A stretch of DNA of 27,010 nucleotides from JACKBJ01 sp964549495 (GTDB taxonomy: Bacteria; Chloroflexota; Anaerolineae; Epilineales; Epilineaceae), in assembly GCA_964549495.1 (NCBI GenBank), contig CAZJWJ010000071.1, forward strand, positions 1 to 27,010. Direction: 5' to 3'. Below are positions 1 through 12,180 of the stretch, one piece after another; the first letter of the stretch is position 1, and each line of letters opens with the position of its first letter. The position numbers were made by a program, and so were the translations under genes. Below the pieces are notes generated by a model, which was not told the origin of the DNA, ran no database searches, and saw only the letters and a program-made list of their open reading frames with translations.

Positions 1-976
1 CCGGAGGGGTCGGCGTATCGGGCAGGCCCTGCATCTCGGCCATGACGCGCCCGAAGGTCGCCGAATCGGTCGACAGGTCGAAGTCGCTCCAATCGCCCGA
101 GGCGTCGGCGAAGCCGAAGTCGACGCCGCCGACCACCAGCGGGTCCTCGGCCCAGCGCCGGCAGGCCCAGGCCAGCTGGGCCGCGTAGTCGCCGAAGAAG
201 GGATGGTCCCACCACTCGGTGCCGCGGTAGGTCTTGTAGCCGCGGCGGCGGCCCACGTCGGGGCGGGGCTGGATGTCGTCCAGGCCGCTCTCGGTGATGA
301 CGATCTTGGGCATCGGGTCCAGGCCGAGGGCCCGCCAATGCTCGATGACCCGGCGGTAGCGCAGGACGAACCAGCCCTGGACGTTGGGCCGCTCGCAGTC
401 GTCGAAGGCCACCCAGCGGCCGTTTTCCAGGGCCGAGGCCTGGTTGGCGCCGCAGCCCCATTGCATGGCCGGCGCGCCGTACTCGTGCAGGCCCACGTAA
501 TGACCCATCCGGCCGGCCATCTCCAGCGCCGGCAGGTAGGCGCCCCAATCATCCGGGTGGCCGGTGGCCGGCCACTGCGGCTGACCGACCGAGAAGGAGC
601 CGATGACCGCCTTCTTGCCCTGGCTCTGGGCCACCTGCATCAGCCGGATGTCGGCCTCGGCCCGCCGGCGGATGTCCGGTAGGCGCTGGAAGGCCTCGTT
701 GTAGCCCTCCACCGCGTCGAAGTCCGGGAAGCGGCGCAGCTCGGCGTCGACCCGCGCCAGAAAGTTCGTCTCGTGCGGATTGCCCAACTGTTGGTTTTCC
801 TCGAAGACCCGCAGGACGGTCAGCGCGCCGCGATCCTTGGCCAGGCGCACCAGCTCCGGGTTGACGCCCTCCGAGAGCCACTTGACGACCTTGGGGCGGA
901 CGGTCTCGATGTAGCGGCGCAAGTCGGCGTCGGCGCGCCGGCTGTGCACGTGCAGTCCGATGGGCTTGGCGGGCAT
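1..976 (-). CDS. glycoside-hydrolase-like TIM-barrel protein, 3' end outside window
   Basis: The frame starts at the ATG read leftward from 976, with AGGAG six bases upstream, and stays open to the window edge (325 codons, C-terminus missing). It begins MPAKPIGLHVH with no signal peptide. The layout suggests a clan GH-A-like (beta/alpha)8 glycosidase. EGYNEAF near residue 95 has the Asn-Glu pair expected of the acid/base on strand 4. KIVITESGLDD near residue 225 has the Glu-x-Gly expected of the nucleophile on strand 7. Aromatic and His-rich stretches (GHYVGLHEYGAP, TEWWDHPFFGD) fit a sugar-binding cleft. The family assignment is inferred from motif spacing, and the substrate cannot be named. 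It is divergently oriented from the hydrolase at 1179, with about 200 bp between them. It appears to be a catalytically intact relative of the barrel protein at 13596, which lacks both glutamates. Confidence 0.75.
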   Translation of the reverse strand, partial: MPAKPIGLHVHSRRADADLRRYIETVRPKVVKWLSEGVNPELVRLAKDRGALTVLRVFEENQQLGNPHETNFLARVDAELRRFPDFDAVEGYNEAFQRLPDIRRRAEADIRLMQVAQSQGKKAVIGSFSVGQPQWPATGHPDDWGAYLPALEMAGRMGHYVGLHEYGAPAMQWGCGANQASALENGRWVAFDDCERPNVQGWFVLRYRRVIEHWRALGLDPMPKIVITESGLDDIQPRPDVGRRRGYKTYRGTEWWDHPFFGDYAAQLAWACRRWAEDPLVVGGVDFGFADASGDWSDFDLSTDSATFGRVMAEMQGLPDTPTPP

Positions 977-1178
977 GTCGGGCTCCTGGAGGCATTCCGG
1001 CGGCGCCGCGTTCTGGGGCAGCGCCTGTCGCCGGTCGGGGGGTTCCAATCCTATCCGAAGTCCGAGTCGAGAGGCCACCCGCGACTCCCTCCCGGATCCA
1101 GACCGCATCGCGCGGCCGGTGCCGGTGTTGTAGAGCCAGGGGACAGCCGTCGACCGTCGATGCACCGGGAGCGCGTCC

Positions 1179-3440
1179 ATGAGTCAGACCACAGAACCCG
1201 AGCCCAACACGGAGCCCGGGCTCGTTGTCGAGCCCGAACCGCTCGAGGGACTCGCGACCCGGGTCGAGACCGAGCTGATCCTGGTGGTCAAGGGCGCCGG
1301 CGTACAGAAGCCGGGCCAGACCCTGGACGCGTTCGTCAACGGATTCTGGCCGGCCCTGCGCGCCATCGGGGCCGAGCCGAGCACCATGCGCGAGCGCCAC
1401 GACCTGGACCTGCCGGAGGCACTCCAGGAGGCATCCGCCGAGGACGGCCCTTCCGGGCAGGTGACCGAGATCCTCTGCGCCGAGCGGCGCATCTGGATCC
1501 GCGAGATCGATTGGGAGACGGCCTTGCAGCCGGGCTCGCCGCTGAAGTCCATTCTGCGCGAGTGGCATATGGCCTCCTGGGTCTACGTGCTGGAGGTCTT
1601 TCGCTGGTTGGGCGCCTTGCGGGATTGGGTCCCGGCCATCCCCTTTTTCTTGGGTCTGCGCACCGAGCCGCCGGCCGCCCGACCCGGACGCGGGGTCCGC
1701 GATGCCCTGCCCGGCGTCCTGCTGACCTTGGCCTATATGCTCGCCTACTTCCTGGTCTTTCTGGCAGCGTCGGCGGCCCTGCTCTGGGACGCCTACCTCC
1801 AGCCGGCCGCCGCGCGCCAGCTGGGAGGTGTCGGTTCGCGGATCTTGGGTGCGCCCATCGAGTGGAGCTCGGCCTACCTGAGCTTGATGCCGGACACGGG
1901 GGGCTTGCGCGGTGCCGTCAGCTACCTGATCGGCCTCGTCTTGCTCTCGGCTCTGGTGGCCCTGCCCTCCACCTGGCGGACGCGCCAGTGGGACGCCGAC
2001 GTGCAGCGGGGCGAGGCGGCGCCGGCCGGGCGCTGGCCGGCCCTCCTGTCCAACACCCAACTCCTGGTGCTGGTGGCGGCCTTCGTCTACAGCCCGCCGA
2101 TGTACCTGGCGGTGCTCTTCTTTCTGATTCTCTGGCAGCTGGTGCTCAACCTGGCACGTGGCGCCTTCTGGCATCGCCGCGCCATCCGCTGGAGCGACAT
2201 CGCAACGGGCTACCAACCCGACCGCGAGGCTCACGATGACGATCGGTGGTGGTCGGCTTGCCGGCGCCATCCCCGACCGATGCGCTTCCCGCTCTTCTAC
2301 TACCGCCTGATCGTGGTCTTCGCCCTGCCCATCGTGGTCTTTACCCTGGGCCTGGCCAAGCTGCTCATCGCCAGCCGCGTGCTGGCGCCCATCGGCCGAG
2401 CCCTGGACTCGGGCCTGCGCATCTGGCTGGGGGGCATCATGGGGGACGTGGTCTCCTACGCCATGGACCCCTCCAAGGCCGCCCGGATTCGCAGCACCAT
2501 CGAGCGCGAGTTGCGACACTTCCACGATCGCGACGAGATCGACCGCATCCACCTGGTGGCCCACTCGCAGGGGACGGCCATCTCCTTCGAACTGCTCTAC
2601 CGGCATGTCGAGCCCCGCTTGCGCGGCAAGCTGGCCACCTTCTTGACCCTGGGCAGCGTGCTCAGCTACTACCATCACGCCAATGCCGTCCTGGACGGCG
2701 AGGACTACGACCCGCGCTTTCCCCCGCCCGGCTATCCGGAGCCCGAGCAGTTCGCGCCGGGCTATCGTTGGATCAACTGCTGGAACCTCAGCGACCCGAT
2801 CACCGAGTTCTACGGCCTGGACGAATACGTCGTCGAGCTGGAGGATGCACCCGCTGGCGCCGAGCCGTCGAAGATGCCTGCGCGCAAGGGACCCTTTCAA
2901 ATCCAGGGCGTCGAGAACGGCGGCCCCCAGGGCGTGCGCTTTCACCGCTGCTCACCGGTAAACGTCAAGACGCCGATGAGCCGGCGCCATCACTCGGATT
3001 ACTGGAGCAACCAGCACTGGGTACAGCGGCCCTTCGCGCGCCGCGTGCTCGGTCGCGAGGAGCGTTGGGTGATTCGGGAGCCGGAGCATCGCTCCGACGG
3101 GAGCCTGCCCGGGCATGCCCGGCACATCATCTCCGTCCATCTGGCCGGCATGATCCTGCTGGTGGCCCTGGCCTTGCTGGCGATCGAGCCCTTCCAGGCC
3201 GCCTACACCTGGTTGCTCGAGCTGCTTCGATTCGAGGGGGTCGGGCCGGACTGCCAGGGCATCCTCTGCGGTCTGGCCCGGAGCATCGGCAGCACGGTAT
3301 CGACCATGCTCGACGCGGACTTCAAGAGTCTGCGGGCCGGCCTGTTGCGCCTGTCGATGCTGCTGGTGCCCCTGACGGTGGTCGCCGACTTCTTGCTGCG
3401 CTGGATTCGGCGCAGCTTCGGGCGTCAGGTGACTGGATGA
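1179..3440 (+). CDS. multi-pass membrane alpha/beta-hydrolase (lipase/esterase-like)
   Basis: The protein has 753 residues. The ATG at 1179 has GGGAG seven bases upstream. Around residues 458-470 it carries IHLVAHSQGTA, the G/A-x-S-x-G nucleophile elbow of alpha/beta hydrolases with Ser463 as predicted nucleophile, followed by ATFLTLGSVLSYY, typical after an elbow in lipase-like folds. Hydrophobic segments near residues 178-207, 245-262, 295-325 and 369-400 precede the hydrolase domain, and two more (about 650-672 and 725-746) follow it, so the catalytic domain sits between membrane anchors. The N-terminal 50 residues are acidic and low in complexity; then VETELILVVKGAGV resembles a first beta strand of the fold. 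Substrate is unknown, and the acid and histidine of the triad cannot be placed with certainty. The long antisense open frame across this gene is a high-GC shadow. Confidence 0.85.
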   Translation: MSQTTEPEPNTEPGLVVEPEPLEGLATRVETELILVVKGAGVQKPGQTLDAFVNGFWPALRAIGAEPSTMRERHDLDLPEALQEASAEDGPSGQVTEILCAERRIWIREIDWETALQPGSPLKSILREWHMASWVYVLEVFRWLGALRDWVPAIPFFLGLRTEPPAARPGRGVRDALPGVLLTLAYMLAYFLVFLAASAALLWDAYLQPAAARQLGGVGSRILGAPIEWSSAYLSLMPDTGGLRGAVSYLIGLVLLSALVALPSTWRTRQWDADVQRGEAAPAGRWPALLSNTQLLVLVAAFVYSPPMYLAVLFFLILWQLVLNLARGAFWHRRAIRWSDIATGYQPDREAHDDDRWWSACRRHPRPMRFPLFYYRLIVVFALPIVVFTLGLAKLLIASRVLAPIGRALDSGLRIWLGGIMGDVVSYAMDPSKAARIRSTIERELRHFHDRDEIDRIHLVAHSQGTAISFELLYRHVEPRLRGKLATFLTLGSVLSYYHHANAVLDGEDYDPRFPPPGYPEPEQFAPGYRWINCWNLSDPITEFYGLDEYVVELEDAPAGAEPSKMPARKGPFQIQGVENGGPQGVRFHRCSPVNVKTPMSRRHHSDYWSNQHWVQRPFARRVLGREERWVIREPEHRSDGSLPGHARHIISVHLAGMILLVALALLAIEPFQAAYTWLLELLRFEGVGPDCQGILCGLARSIGSTVSTMLDADFKSLRAGLLRLSMLLVPLTVVADFLLRWIRRSFGRQVTG

Positions 3441-3706
3441 TCGGAAGCCTCCTTGGCTCCGAGTCATCCTCGCATGGTCGCGTTGCGCAAGCGTCCCCCA
3501 CAGGTGGCTCCATTCCGGAGGGCTGCCCGTACTGCACGTTGATCTTTGCATCTCATTGACCATCTTGCGGAGATCCGCGAGTCAGGCTAGTCTGCAAGTC
3601 GCGGGATCACCGGACATGGAGATGATCGGCTGCCGAAGCTGACGCGCAACTGCCAGCCTGGAGATCCGGGGGGATCTTCGGCGGCGGATCGGGATCTGGG
3701 GGGAAG

Positions 3707-6964
<3,258 letters not shown>

Positions 6965-7130
6965 ATGGACTCCGTGCAGATGGAACGAGATTGGAGAGGT
7001 CTGCGGAAAGGCCTTCGGAAAACCGACCAACGCATCGAATGGGAGCCTAGGGTGGGTGGTGTCTCACGTCGTCTCGCGACGCCCAGGAACTCCGGATCCT
7101 GGGAACACCACACCGGCACAGGAGATGCAG

Positions 7131-7517
7131 ATGGCCATTCCAAAGAAGGCAGAGCACACCCTCACCAGCGATCGCGTGACCTTCATCGGGCGCTGCAACG
7201 ATGGGTTCTACGAGATCGCTCGAACCAACGGGGCCAGCACGGAGCTGCGGCATCTCGAGAATGTCGGGGACTGCAGCGTCACGATCGCCTGTCTCGGCCA
7301 GACGGGAGGGGTCTTTCCCCGGTTCAACGCGTCGCTTGCGCCGGGGGAGCAGTTGGGGCGCTTCGTCTCTCCGCCGAAGAATCCACCGGCCGGGGGATCG
7401 GGTCGCCCCATCTTCTTCGTGGCCTTTCGCGGGCAATCCGATGAGCGGAATGGAGTTGCGGATGAGCTGGCCTGCGAGATCGAAATGGATCGCTTCCCGC
7501 CGGATGACGCGGGCTGA
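7131..7517 (+). CDS. hypothetical protein, 128 aa, downstream of NACHT gene
   Basis: The frame is open further upstream, but the ATG at 7131 has AGGAG six bases before it and gives a clean start, MAIPKKAEHTLTS. The product is 128 residues, apparently soluble and beta-rich, with alternating hydrophobic strands (RVTFIGRCNDGFYEIAR, CSVTIACLGQTGG, RPIFFVAFRG) and an acidic C-terminus. It has no signal peptide and no transmembrane segment. Three cysteines (in GRCND, GDCS and IACL) could bind metal or pair. I do not recognise the family. It lies 166 bp after the NACHT gene on the same strand and shares that gene's altered 3' codon style, so it may be its partner, but no function can be given. Confidence 0.6.
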   Translation: MAIPKKAEHTLTSDRVTFIGRCNDGFYEIARTNGASTELRHLENVGDCSVTIACLGQTGGVFPRFNASLAPGEQLGRFVSPPKNPPAGGSGRPIFFVAFRGQSDERNGVADELACEIEMDRFPPDDAG

Positions 7518-7664
7518 ACCGCAGCGAAGATCCAAGTGTTGAACGGAACCTTGTACCGTCGAGTAACGCGTCCGATGAACCGAACATGACCACCATCGAT
7601 GGAGTCGATCGAACGTCCTTACGGTCGCCGTGCCGCATTATCAACGCACTGGGGGAATCCAAAC

Positions 7665-9095
7665 GTGCTTCAGCATCGACCCTACATCGTCCTCGCGCTC
7701 TGTCTCTGCCTGCTTCTGACCTCGTGCGACTCCACGGAGGGTGCGCCGCAAGCCCAAGATGATGGTTCCGCTCCGGGCATGACGATGGAGGCCGAGTCGA
7801 GCTCGGAGCGTCTGTCCAACGGCACACCCGTTCCGGCAACGGAGATCTCGACCCGTGCGTCCTGTCGTGTGATGGAAGGGCGAGGACGGATCTGCGGCTA
7901 CGTGACCGATATCGACGGAGACCCGATCCGGGATGCCGAGGTGACCTTCTTCCGAGAGTCCGTCACGGGCTGGTCACGCCAGAACAGCACGAGGACCAAT
8001 GCCGGCGGGTGGTACGGCATCAACGAGATCGCGGGGAGCGATGGGAGCACCTACCGATATGTGCTGCAGATCTCACACCCTGACTACACCGACGTCTACC
8101 TGGGCGATGCACGCGACTACGGAGAGGTGCCGGATGACGCGGAGCGGCTGACCCTGACGGCCAGCGAGGCCGAAGACGGTGCCGATGTCGTCCTCTACCA
8201 GATCCACGACCAGATCGGATCCATTCGTGCGATCTCCCCGTGCAGCCGGATCGACTACGCGATCGACGGTCGCTTTGCCCTGTGCGCCCTGCGCGACCTG
8301 GCCACGGCCACGCCGCTTCCCGGCGTTGCTGGCGGCTCACCCTCCATCATCCCGCCCACGCGAACGCCGGGGCCGCCCGACTGTCCGATCGAGATCGAGG
8401 TCGAGGTCTTCTGCCCCAATCTCACCGAGGCGCTGCTGCGTCAGGCGGGTAGCTTCGGTCCGAGAGCCGACATGGTGTGCGAGCCGGACGGCAACGGCAA
8501 GAGCCTGTGTCGAGGCACCTTCAACTCGGCCGATCGCTTCCTCGGGATCAACCAGCTGTACATCGAGTTCCAATGTGGCGGCGGGCTCGTGATGGAGACG
8601 ATCGTGGGCTATGGTGGTGTGTGTGATCCCAAGGGTTACGCGGGTGAGCGCCCACAAAGCCACCCCCCTGGCGCAACGCCCATCCCCCTCGATGGGCTCG
8701 AGGTCACGCTCCACTTCGACCCCGATCGAGATCCGGCCGACGGGACGCCGGTGGCCAGCGACGAATGCCACACCAACTCGACGCGGCCGGGGCCGGCGGC
8801 GACGCCGTCGAGCGGTGAGGTGGCCTATTGGAACAACTGGTCCGCCTTGTCGGTGGTGGTGACGCCGCTGCCGACGGCCGGCTCGACCCACCTGCCGGAC
8901 GGCTCGGCGTCCACGACGACCGACGAGGATGGCTACTGGGGCTTCTTGACCGAGCCGGGTTACTGTTATGCGGTGACCGTCGAGGAACCGTCGATCAGTC
9001 CCTTCGATCCGCCGACCATCTGGTGGAGCCCGCTGGTGGGCAATACCACCCAGGATGGAGCGGTGGAGGACCTGGACCTGACGATCTACCGCTGA
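7665..9095 (+). CDS. lipoprotein with carboxypeptidase-regulatory-like / SdrD-B-like domains
   Basis: Starting from GTG at 7665 (GGGGGA eight bases upstream) the protein has 476 residues. This start gives a compact type II signal peptide: LQHRPYIVLALCLCLLL then lipobox LTSC, with Cys21 as lipidation site. An in-frame ATG at 7599 would add an unlikely hydrophilic leader. After a low-complexity spacer, residues of about 70-160 (ICGYVTDIDGDPIRDAEVTF, TNAGGWYGI, YVLQISHPDY) form a carboxypeptidase-regulatory-like beta sandwich. A Cys-rich middle (DCPIEIEVEVFCPN, ADMVCEPDGNGKSLC) follows, then a C-terminal domain with DGSASTTTDEDGYWGFLTEPG, a prealbumin/SdrD-B-like signature. It is probably exposed at the cell surface. 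Whether it works with the NACHT gene two positions upstream is not known. Confidence 0.8.
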   Translation: MLQHRPYIVLALCLCLLLTSCDSTEGAPQAQDDGSAPGMTMEAESSSERLSNGTPVPATEISTRASCRVMEGRGRICGYVTDIDGDPIRDAEVTFFRESVTGWSRQNSTRTNAGGWYGINEIAGSDGSTYRYVLQISHPDYTDVYLGDARDYGEVPDDAERLTLTASEAEDGADVVLYQIHDQIGSIRAISPCSRIDYAIDGRFALCALRDLATATPLPGVAGGSPSIIPPTRTPGPPDCPIEIEVEVFCPNLTEALLRQAGSFGPRADMVCEPDGNGKSLCRGTFNSADRFLGINQLYIEFQCGGGLVMETIVGYGGVCDPKGYAGERPQSHPPGATPIPLDGLEVTLHFDPDRDPADGTPVASDECHTNSTRPGPAATPSSGEVAYWNNWSALSVVVTPLPTAGSTHLPDGSASTTTDEDGYWGFLTEPGYCYAVTVEEPSISPFDPPTIWWSPLVGNTTQDGAVEDLDLTIYR

Positions 9096-9216
9096 ACCAT
9101 TTCGTGGGCGTGCTACTGACTCAGCGTTGAAGGCCTCGCAGGGCCTCACGGTCGGCGACGGCCCCGGCCGAATACGAACGCACGCGATCCGCCCCGCGAT
9201 CGCACGAAAAAGGGGT

Positions 9217-9244
9217 TTGCAGGGCCGGGAGGGCATGGTACAAT
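9217..9244 (+). promoter_or_regulatory. predicted sigma-70-type promoter of nrdJ
   Basis: A TTGCAG -35 element (9217-9222) and a TACAAT -10 element (9239-9244) are separated by 16 bp in an otherwise GC-rich spacer. The predicted start near 9251 leaves a leader of about 195 nt before nrdJ. The tandem NrdR boxes begin a few bases after the predicted start, a position suited to repression. Confidence 0.55.
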
Positions 9245-9256
9245 CGTCCATCCCAC

Positions 9257-9304
9257 ATACAAGATATAGTGGTGTCCAGCGCGCCGCAGGTCTGTATATT
9301 GGGG
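9257..9304 (+). promoter_or_regulatory. two tandem NrdR boxes
   Basis: Box 1 (9257-9272, ATACAAGATATAGTGG) matches about 13 of 16 positions of the NrdR consensus acaCwAtATaTwGtgt. Box 2 (9289-9304, GGTCTGTATATTGGGG) matches the core CwnTATATwG but is weaker at the flanks. The boxes start exactly 32 bp apart, about three helical turns, as is known for cooperative NrdR binding upstream of ribonucleotide reductase genes. NrdR itself is not encoded in the window. The downstream nrdJ gene strongly supports this reading. Confidence 0.75.
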
Positions 9305-9446
9305 ATTGTTACACAATCGTTAATGCGATCGCCTCACCGATCGCCAAAGGTTGATATTGCCGCGATGGGTCCGGGTCCCGGCTGCTCATACCCGGGCGCT
9401 CGCATGCCCCCAAGCCCCGTTTTTCATAGTTCCAGGAGGAAAGCAG

Positions 9447-12089
9447 ATGCCCGAGGCCAAGACCCGCCTCACGTCGCCCGCCAACGGCCTGGTCCGGCCG
9501 GCCCCCGCCGACGACCCGGTTTCGCCCCCCGAGCCGCGCCCGCTGATCCGCGATCGGCGCGTGGCGCCCGAGGATGCCAACTACCTCAACGCCTTGGGCG
9601 AGAAGATCTTCCTGGATCGCTACGCGCTCAAGGACATGGACCGGGGCAACCTGCAGGTCGGGGATACGGTGGTGGTCTGCGTCAACACCGAGACCGGCCA
9701 GCGCGAGGTTGGCAAGGTCGAGGGCATCGATCACGACGAGGTGCGGGTGCGTCTCAGCGCGGAAGAGGTCGTCAGCCGGGCCCGCGAACACGTCGACCGG
9801 CCGCTGGAGGTCCATCCGGACCAGATGCAGGCCCGGGTGGCCCGCGGCGTGGCCGAGGTGGAGGGCGAGGCAGTGCGCGAGGATTGGGAAGCGCGCTTCC
9901 GCTGGCTGCTGGAGGGCTGGAAGTTCGTGCCCGGCGGGCGCATCCTGGCCGGCGCCGGCAGCGGCCACGAGCTGACCTTCTACAACTGCTACGTCGTGCC
10001 CAGCCCGACCGATTCGCGCGACGGCATCATCGAGACCCTGTCGAACATGACCGAGATCATGTCGCGCGGCGGCGGCGTGGGCATCAACCTCTCGACGCTG
10101 CGGCCGCGCTACGCGCCGGTGCGCGGGGTCAACGGCCGATCCTCGGGCTCGGTCTCCTGGGGCTCGCTCTACAGCTTCGTCACCGGCCTGATCGAGCAGG
10201 GGGGCAGCCGGCGCGGGGCCTTGATGCTCATCCTCAACGTCTGGCATCCGGACGTGCTCGAGTTCATCCGGGCCAAGAACGAGGCCGGCCGGATCACCAA
10301 CGCCAACATCTCGGTCGGCGTCACCGACGACTTCATGGAAGCCGTCAAGGCCGACGCGGACTGGGAGTTGGTCTTCCCGGACACGCAGCACCCCGACTTC
10401 GCCACCGAGTGGAATGGCGACTTGGCCAGCTGGCAGGCGGCCGGCCGGCCGGTGCTGCCCCACAAGACCGTGCGGGCTCGCGAGCTCTGGGATACCATCG
10501 TCGAGAGCGCTTGGGCCAGCGCCGAGCCCGGCTTGTGGTTCGTCGACCGCTCCAACGAGATGAGCAACTCGCGCTACTACGCGCCCCTGGTCTGCACCAA
10601 CCCCTGCGGCGAGCAGCCGCTGCCGGGCTGGTCGGTCTGCAACCTGGGCGCGCTCAACCTCAGCCGCTTCGCCACCGACGAAGGCGAGGTCAACTGGCCC
10701 GAGCTGGGCCAGGCCGTGCGCTATGCCGTGCGCTTCCTGGACGACGTGATCGACGCCACGCCCTACTTCTTCGAGACCAACCGCGATCAGCAGCTCTCCG
10801 AGCGCCGGGTGGGCCTGGGTACGATGGGCCTGGCCGAGCTGATGGTCCGCTGCGGCGTGCGCTACGGCAGCGACGAAGGCGCCGCCTTCCTCGACCAGCT
10901 CTACGGCTTCATCGCTCGCGAGGCCTACCTGGCCTCGGCCGACACCGCCGAGGAGAAGGGCAGCTTCCCGCGCTTCGAGGCCGAGCCCTTCCTGCAAAGC
11001 GGCTTCATGCGCGGCATGCCCGAGGCGGTGCGCCGGGCGGTGGCCGACAAGGGCATCCGCAACGTCACCTTGCTCACCCAGGCGCCGACCGGCACCACCG
11101 GAACCATGGTCAGCACCTCTACCGGCATCGAGCCCTTCTTCTCCTGGACCTACTACCGCAAGAGCCGCCTGGGCTGGCACGAGGAGACGGTCGAGGTCCT
11201 GGCCGACTGGGAGCGCGAGCATCCGGGCCAGGAGCGGCCGGACTACTTCGTCACGGCCATGGACCTGGCCCCCGAGGATCACGTCGGCGTGCAGGCGGCT
11301 ATCCAGCGCTGGGTCGATTCCTCCATCTCCAAGACCTGCAACGTGCCCAACGAGTACACCGTCGAGCAGACCCGCGCGCTCTACGAGCTGATGTGGGACA
11401 GCGGCTGCAAGGGCGGCACGGTCTACCGCGACGGCTCGCGCGACGAGCAGGTCTTGCACCTGGAACAAGAGCAGGACGACGATGGCCAGACGGCCTCGGT
11501 CGAGCTCGACGCGGACGAGGCACGGGCGGATGCCTTGCCGACCCGCGACGAGCTGGCGATGGCGGCCTCGGCGATGAGCAACAAGGTGCAGTCGCGGCCC
11601 AACCTGCTCTTGGGCCGGACGCATCGCATGGTCACGCCGGTGGGCAAGGCCTACGTGACGGTCAACCGCGACGAGGAGGGCGATGCCTTCGAGGTCTTCG
11701 TCAACCTGGGCAAGGCCGGCAGCGACCTGGCGGCCGATGCCGAGGCGCTGGGCCGGCTGATCAGCTTGATCCTGCGCATGCCCAGCCCGCTCAGCGTCGA
11801 GGAGCGGATGAGCAATGTGGTGGCCAACCTGGACGGCATCGGCGGCAGCCGCTCGATCGGCTTCGGGATGGATCGCATCCGCAGCCTGCCGGACGGCATC
11901 GCGCGGGCGCTGGAGCAGGACATGCACGGTTCGCGCGAGGCGGCCGTGGCGGCGGGGCAGGCGGTGGCGGCGGGCGAGAATCCGCAGCTCCTGCCGGGAG
12001 CGGATCTGTGTCCGGTGTGTGGGCATGCGGCCTTCATGCACATCGAGGGTTGTCACAAGTGCTTCAGCTGCGGGCATTCCGAATGCTGA
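9447..12089 (+). CDS. nrdJ: adenosylcobalamin-dependent (class II) ribonucleotide reductase
   Basis: The protein has 880 residues. The ATG at 9447 has a strong AGGAGG nine bases upstream; longer in-frame starts lack one. It reduces ribonucleotides to deoxyribonucleotides using a B12-generated thiyl radical. Family landmarks in order: WKFVPGGRILAGAG; NCYVVPSP (about residue 179, redox Cys); SRGGGVGINLS; NPCGEQPL (about 385) and CNLGALNLS (about 399), carrying the radical-site region; GLGTMGLAELM; PTGTTGTM with STGIEPFFSW (about 547-565); SISKTCNVPNEYT; and a C-terminal CPVCGH...CHKCFSCGHSEC zinc-ribbon-like tail (about 854-880) that supplies shuttle cysteines. A stretch around residues 66-100 (VGDTVVVCVNTETGQREVGK) looks like an inserted small beta barrel. 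It is a single-gene unit controlled by the NrdR boxes upstream. Confidence 0.97.
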   Translation: MPEAKTRLTSPANGLVRPAPADDPVSPPEPRPLIRDRRVAPEDANYLNALGEKIFLDRYALKDMDRGNLQVGDTVVVCVNTETGQREVGKVEGIDHDEVRVRLSAEEVVSRAREHVDRPLEVHPDQMQARVARGVAEVEGEAVREDWEARFRWLLEGWKFVPGGRILAGAGSGHELTFYNCYVVPSPTDSRDGIIETLSNMTEIMSRGGGVGINLSTLRPRYAPVRGVNGRSSGSVSWGSLYSFVTGLIEQGGSRRGALMLILNVWHPDVLEFIRAKNEAGRITNANISVGVTDDFMEAVKADADWELVFPDTQHPDFATEWNGDLASWQAAGRPVLPHKTVRARELWDTIVESAWASAEPGLWFVDRSNEMSNSRYYAPLVCTNPCGEQPLPGWSVCNLGALNLSRFATDEGEVNWPELGQAVRYAVRFLDDVIDATPYFFETNRDQQLSERRVGLGTMGLAELMVRCGVRYGSDEGAAFLDQLYGFIAREAYLASADTAEEKGSFPRFEAEPFLQSGFMRGMPEAVRRAVADKGIRNVTLLTQAPTGTTGTMVSTSTGIEPFFSWTYYRKSRLGWHEETVEVLADWEREHPGQERPDYFVTAMDLAPEDHVGVQAAIQRWVDSSISKTCNVPNEYTVEQTRALYELMWDSGCKGGTVYRDGSRDEQVLHLEQEQDDDGQTASVELDADEARADALPTRDELAMAASAMSNKVQSRPNLLLGRTHRMVTPVGKAYVTVNRDEEGDAFEVFVNLGKAGSDLAADAEALGRLISLILRMPSPLSVEERMSNVVANLDGIGGSRSIGFGMDRIRSLPDGIARALEQDMHGSREAAVAAGQAVAAGENPQLLPGADLCPVCGHAAFMHIEGCHKCFSCGHSEC

Positions 12090-12118
12090 TGTCGTAGAGC
12101 CCTCGACTTGTCTTGGAA

Positions 12119-12146
12119 GCGGGTCCGCTCTGTTGGGCGGGCCCGC
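12119..12146 (+). terminator. hairpin terminator after nrdJ
   Basis: GCGGGTCCGC (12119-12128) pairs with GCGGGCCCGC (12137-12146) across an 8-nt loop, giving a 10-bp stem with one G-U pair, 30 bases after the nrdJ stop. Only a weak T-rich stretch (GTTCGTTAA) follows, so termination may be imperfect. Confidence 0.55.
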
Positions 12147-12180
12147 GTTCGTTAACGGATCAAGGCGGATTGGGTGCCAT

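Noticed and set aside
549..2945. Long minus-strand open frame antisense to the hydrolase gene
   Set aside because: Its translation is Gln/Gly/Arg/Pro-rich with no motif, while the plus strand carries a clear GxSxG hydrolase with membrane segments. Long antisense frames are expected in high-GC DNA.
3556..3593. Promoter of the NACHT gene (TTGCGG-N17-TAGTCT)
   Set aside because: Spacing is right, but each hexamer matches only three of six bases, so it is too weak to list.
9304..9318. DnaA box or replication origin at the TTGTTACACAATC palindrome
   Set aside because: Only about six of nine DnaA-box bases match, there is no cluster of boxes, and no dnaA/dnaN neighbours are present.
9096..9446. 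Cobalamin riboswitch before the B12-dependent nrdJ
   Set aside because: No B12-box or core-like sequence was found; the region is explained by a promoter and NrdR boxes.
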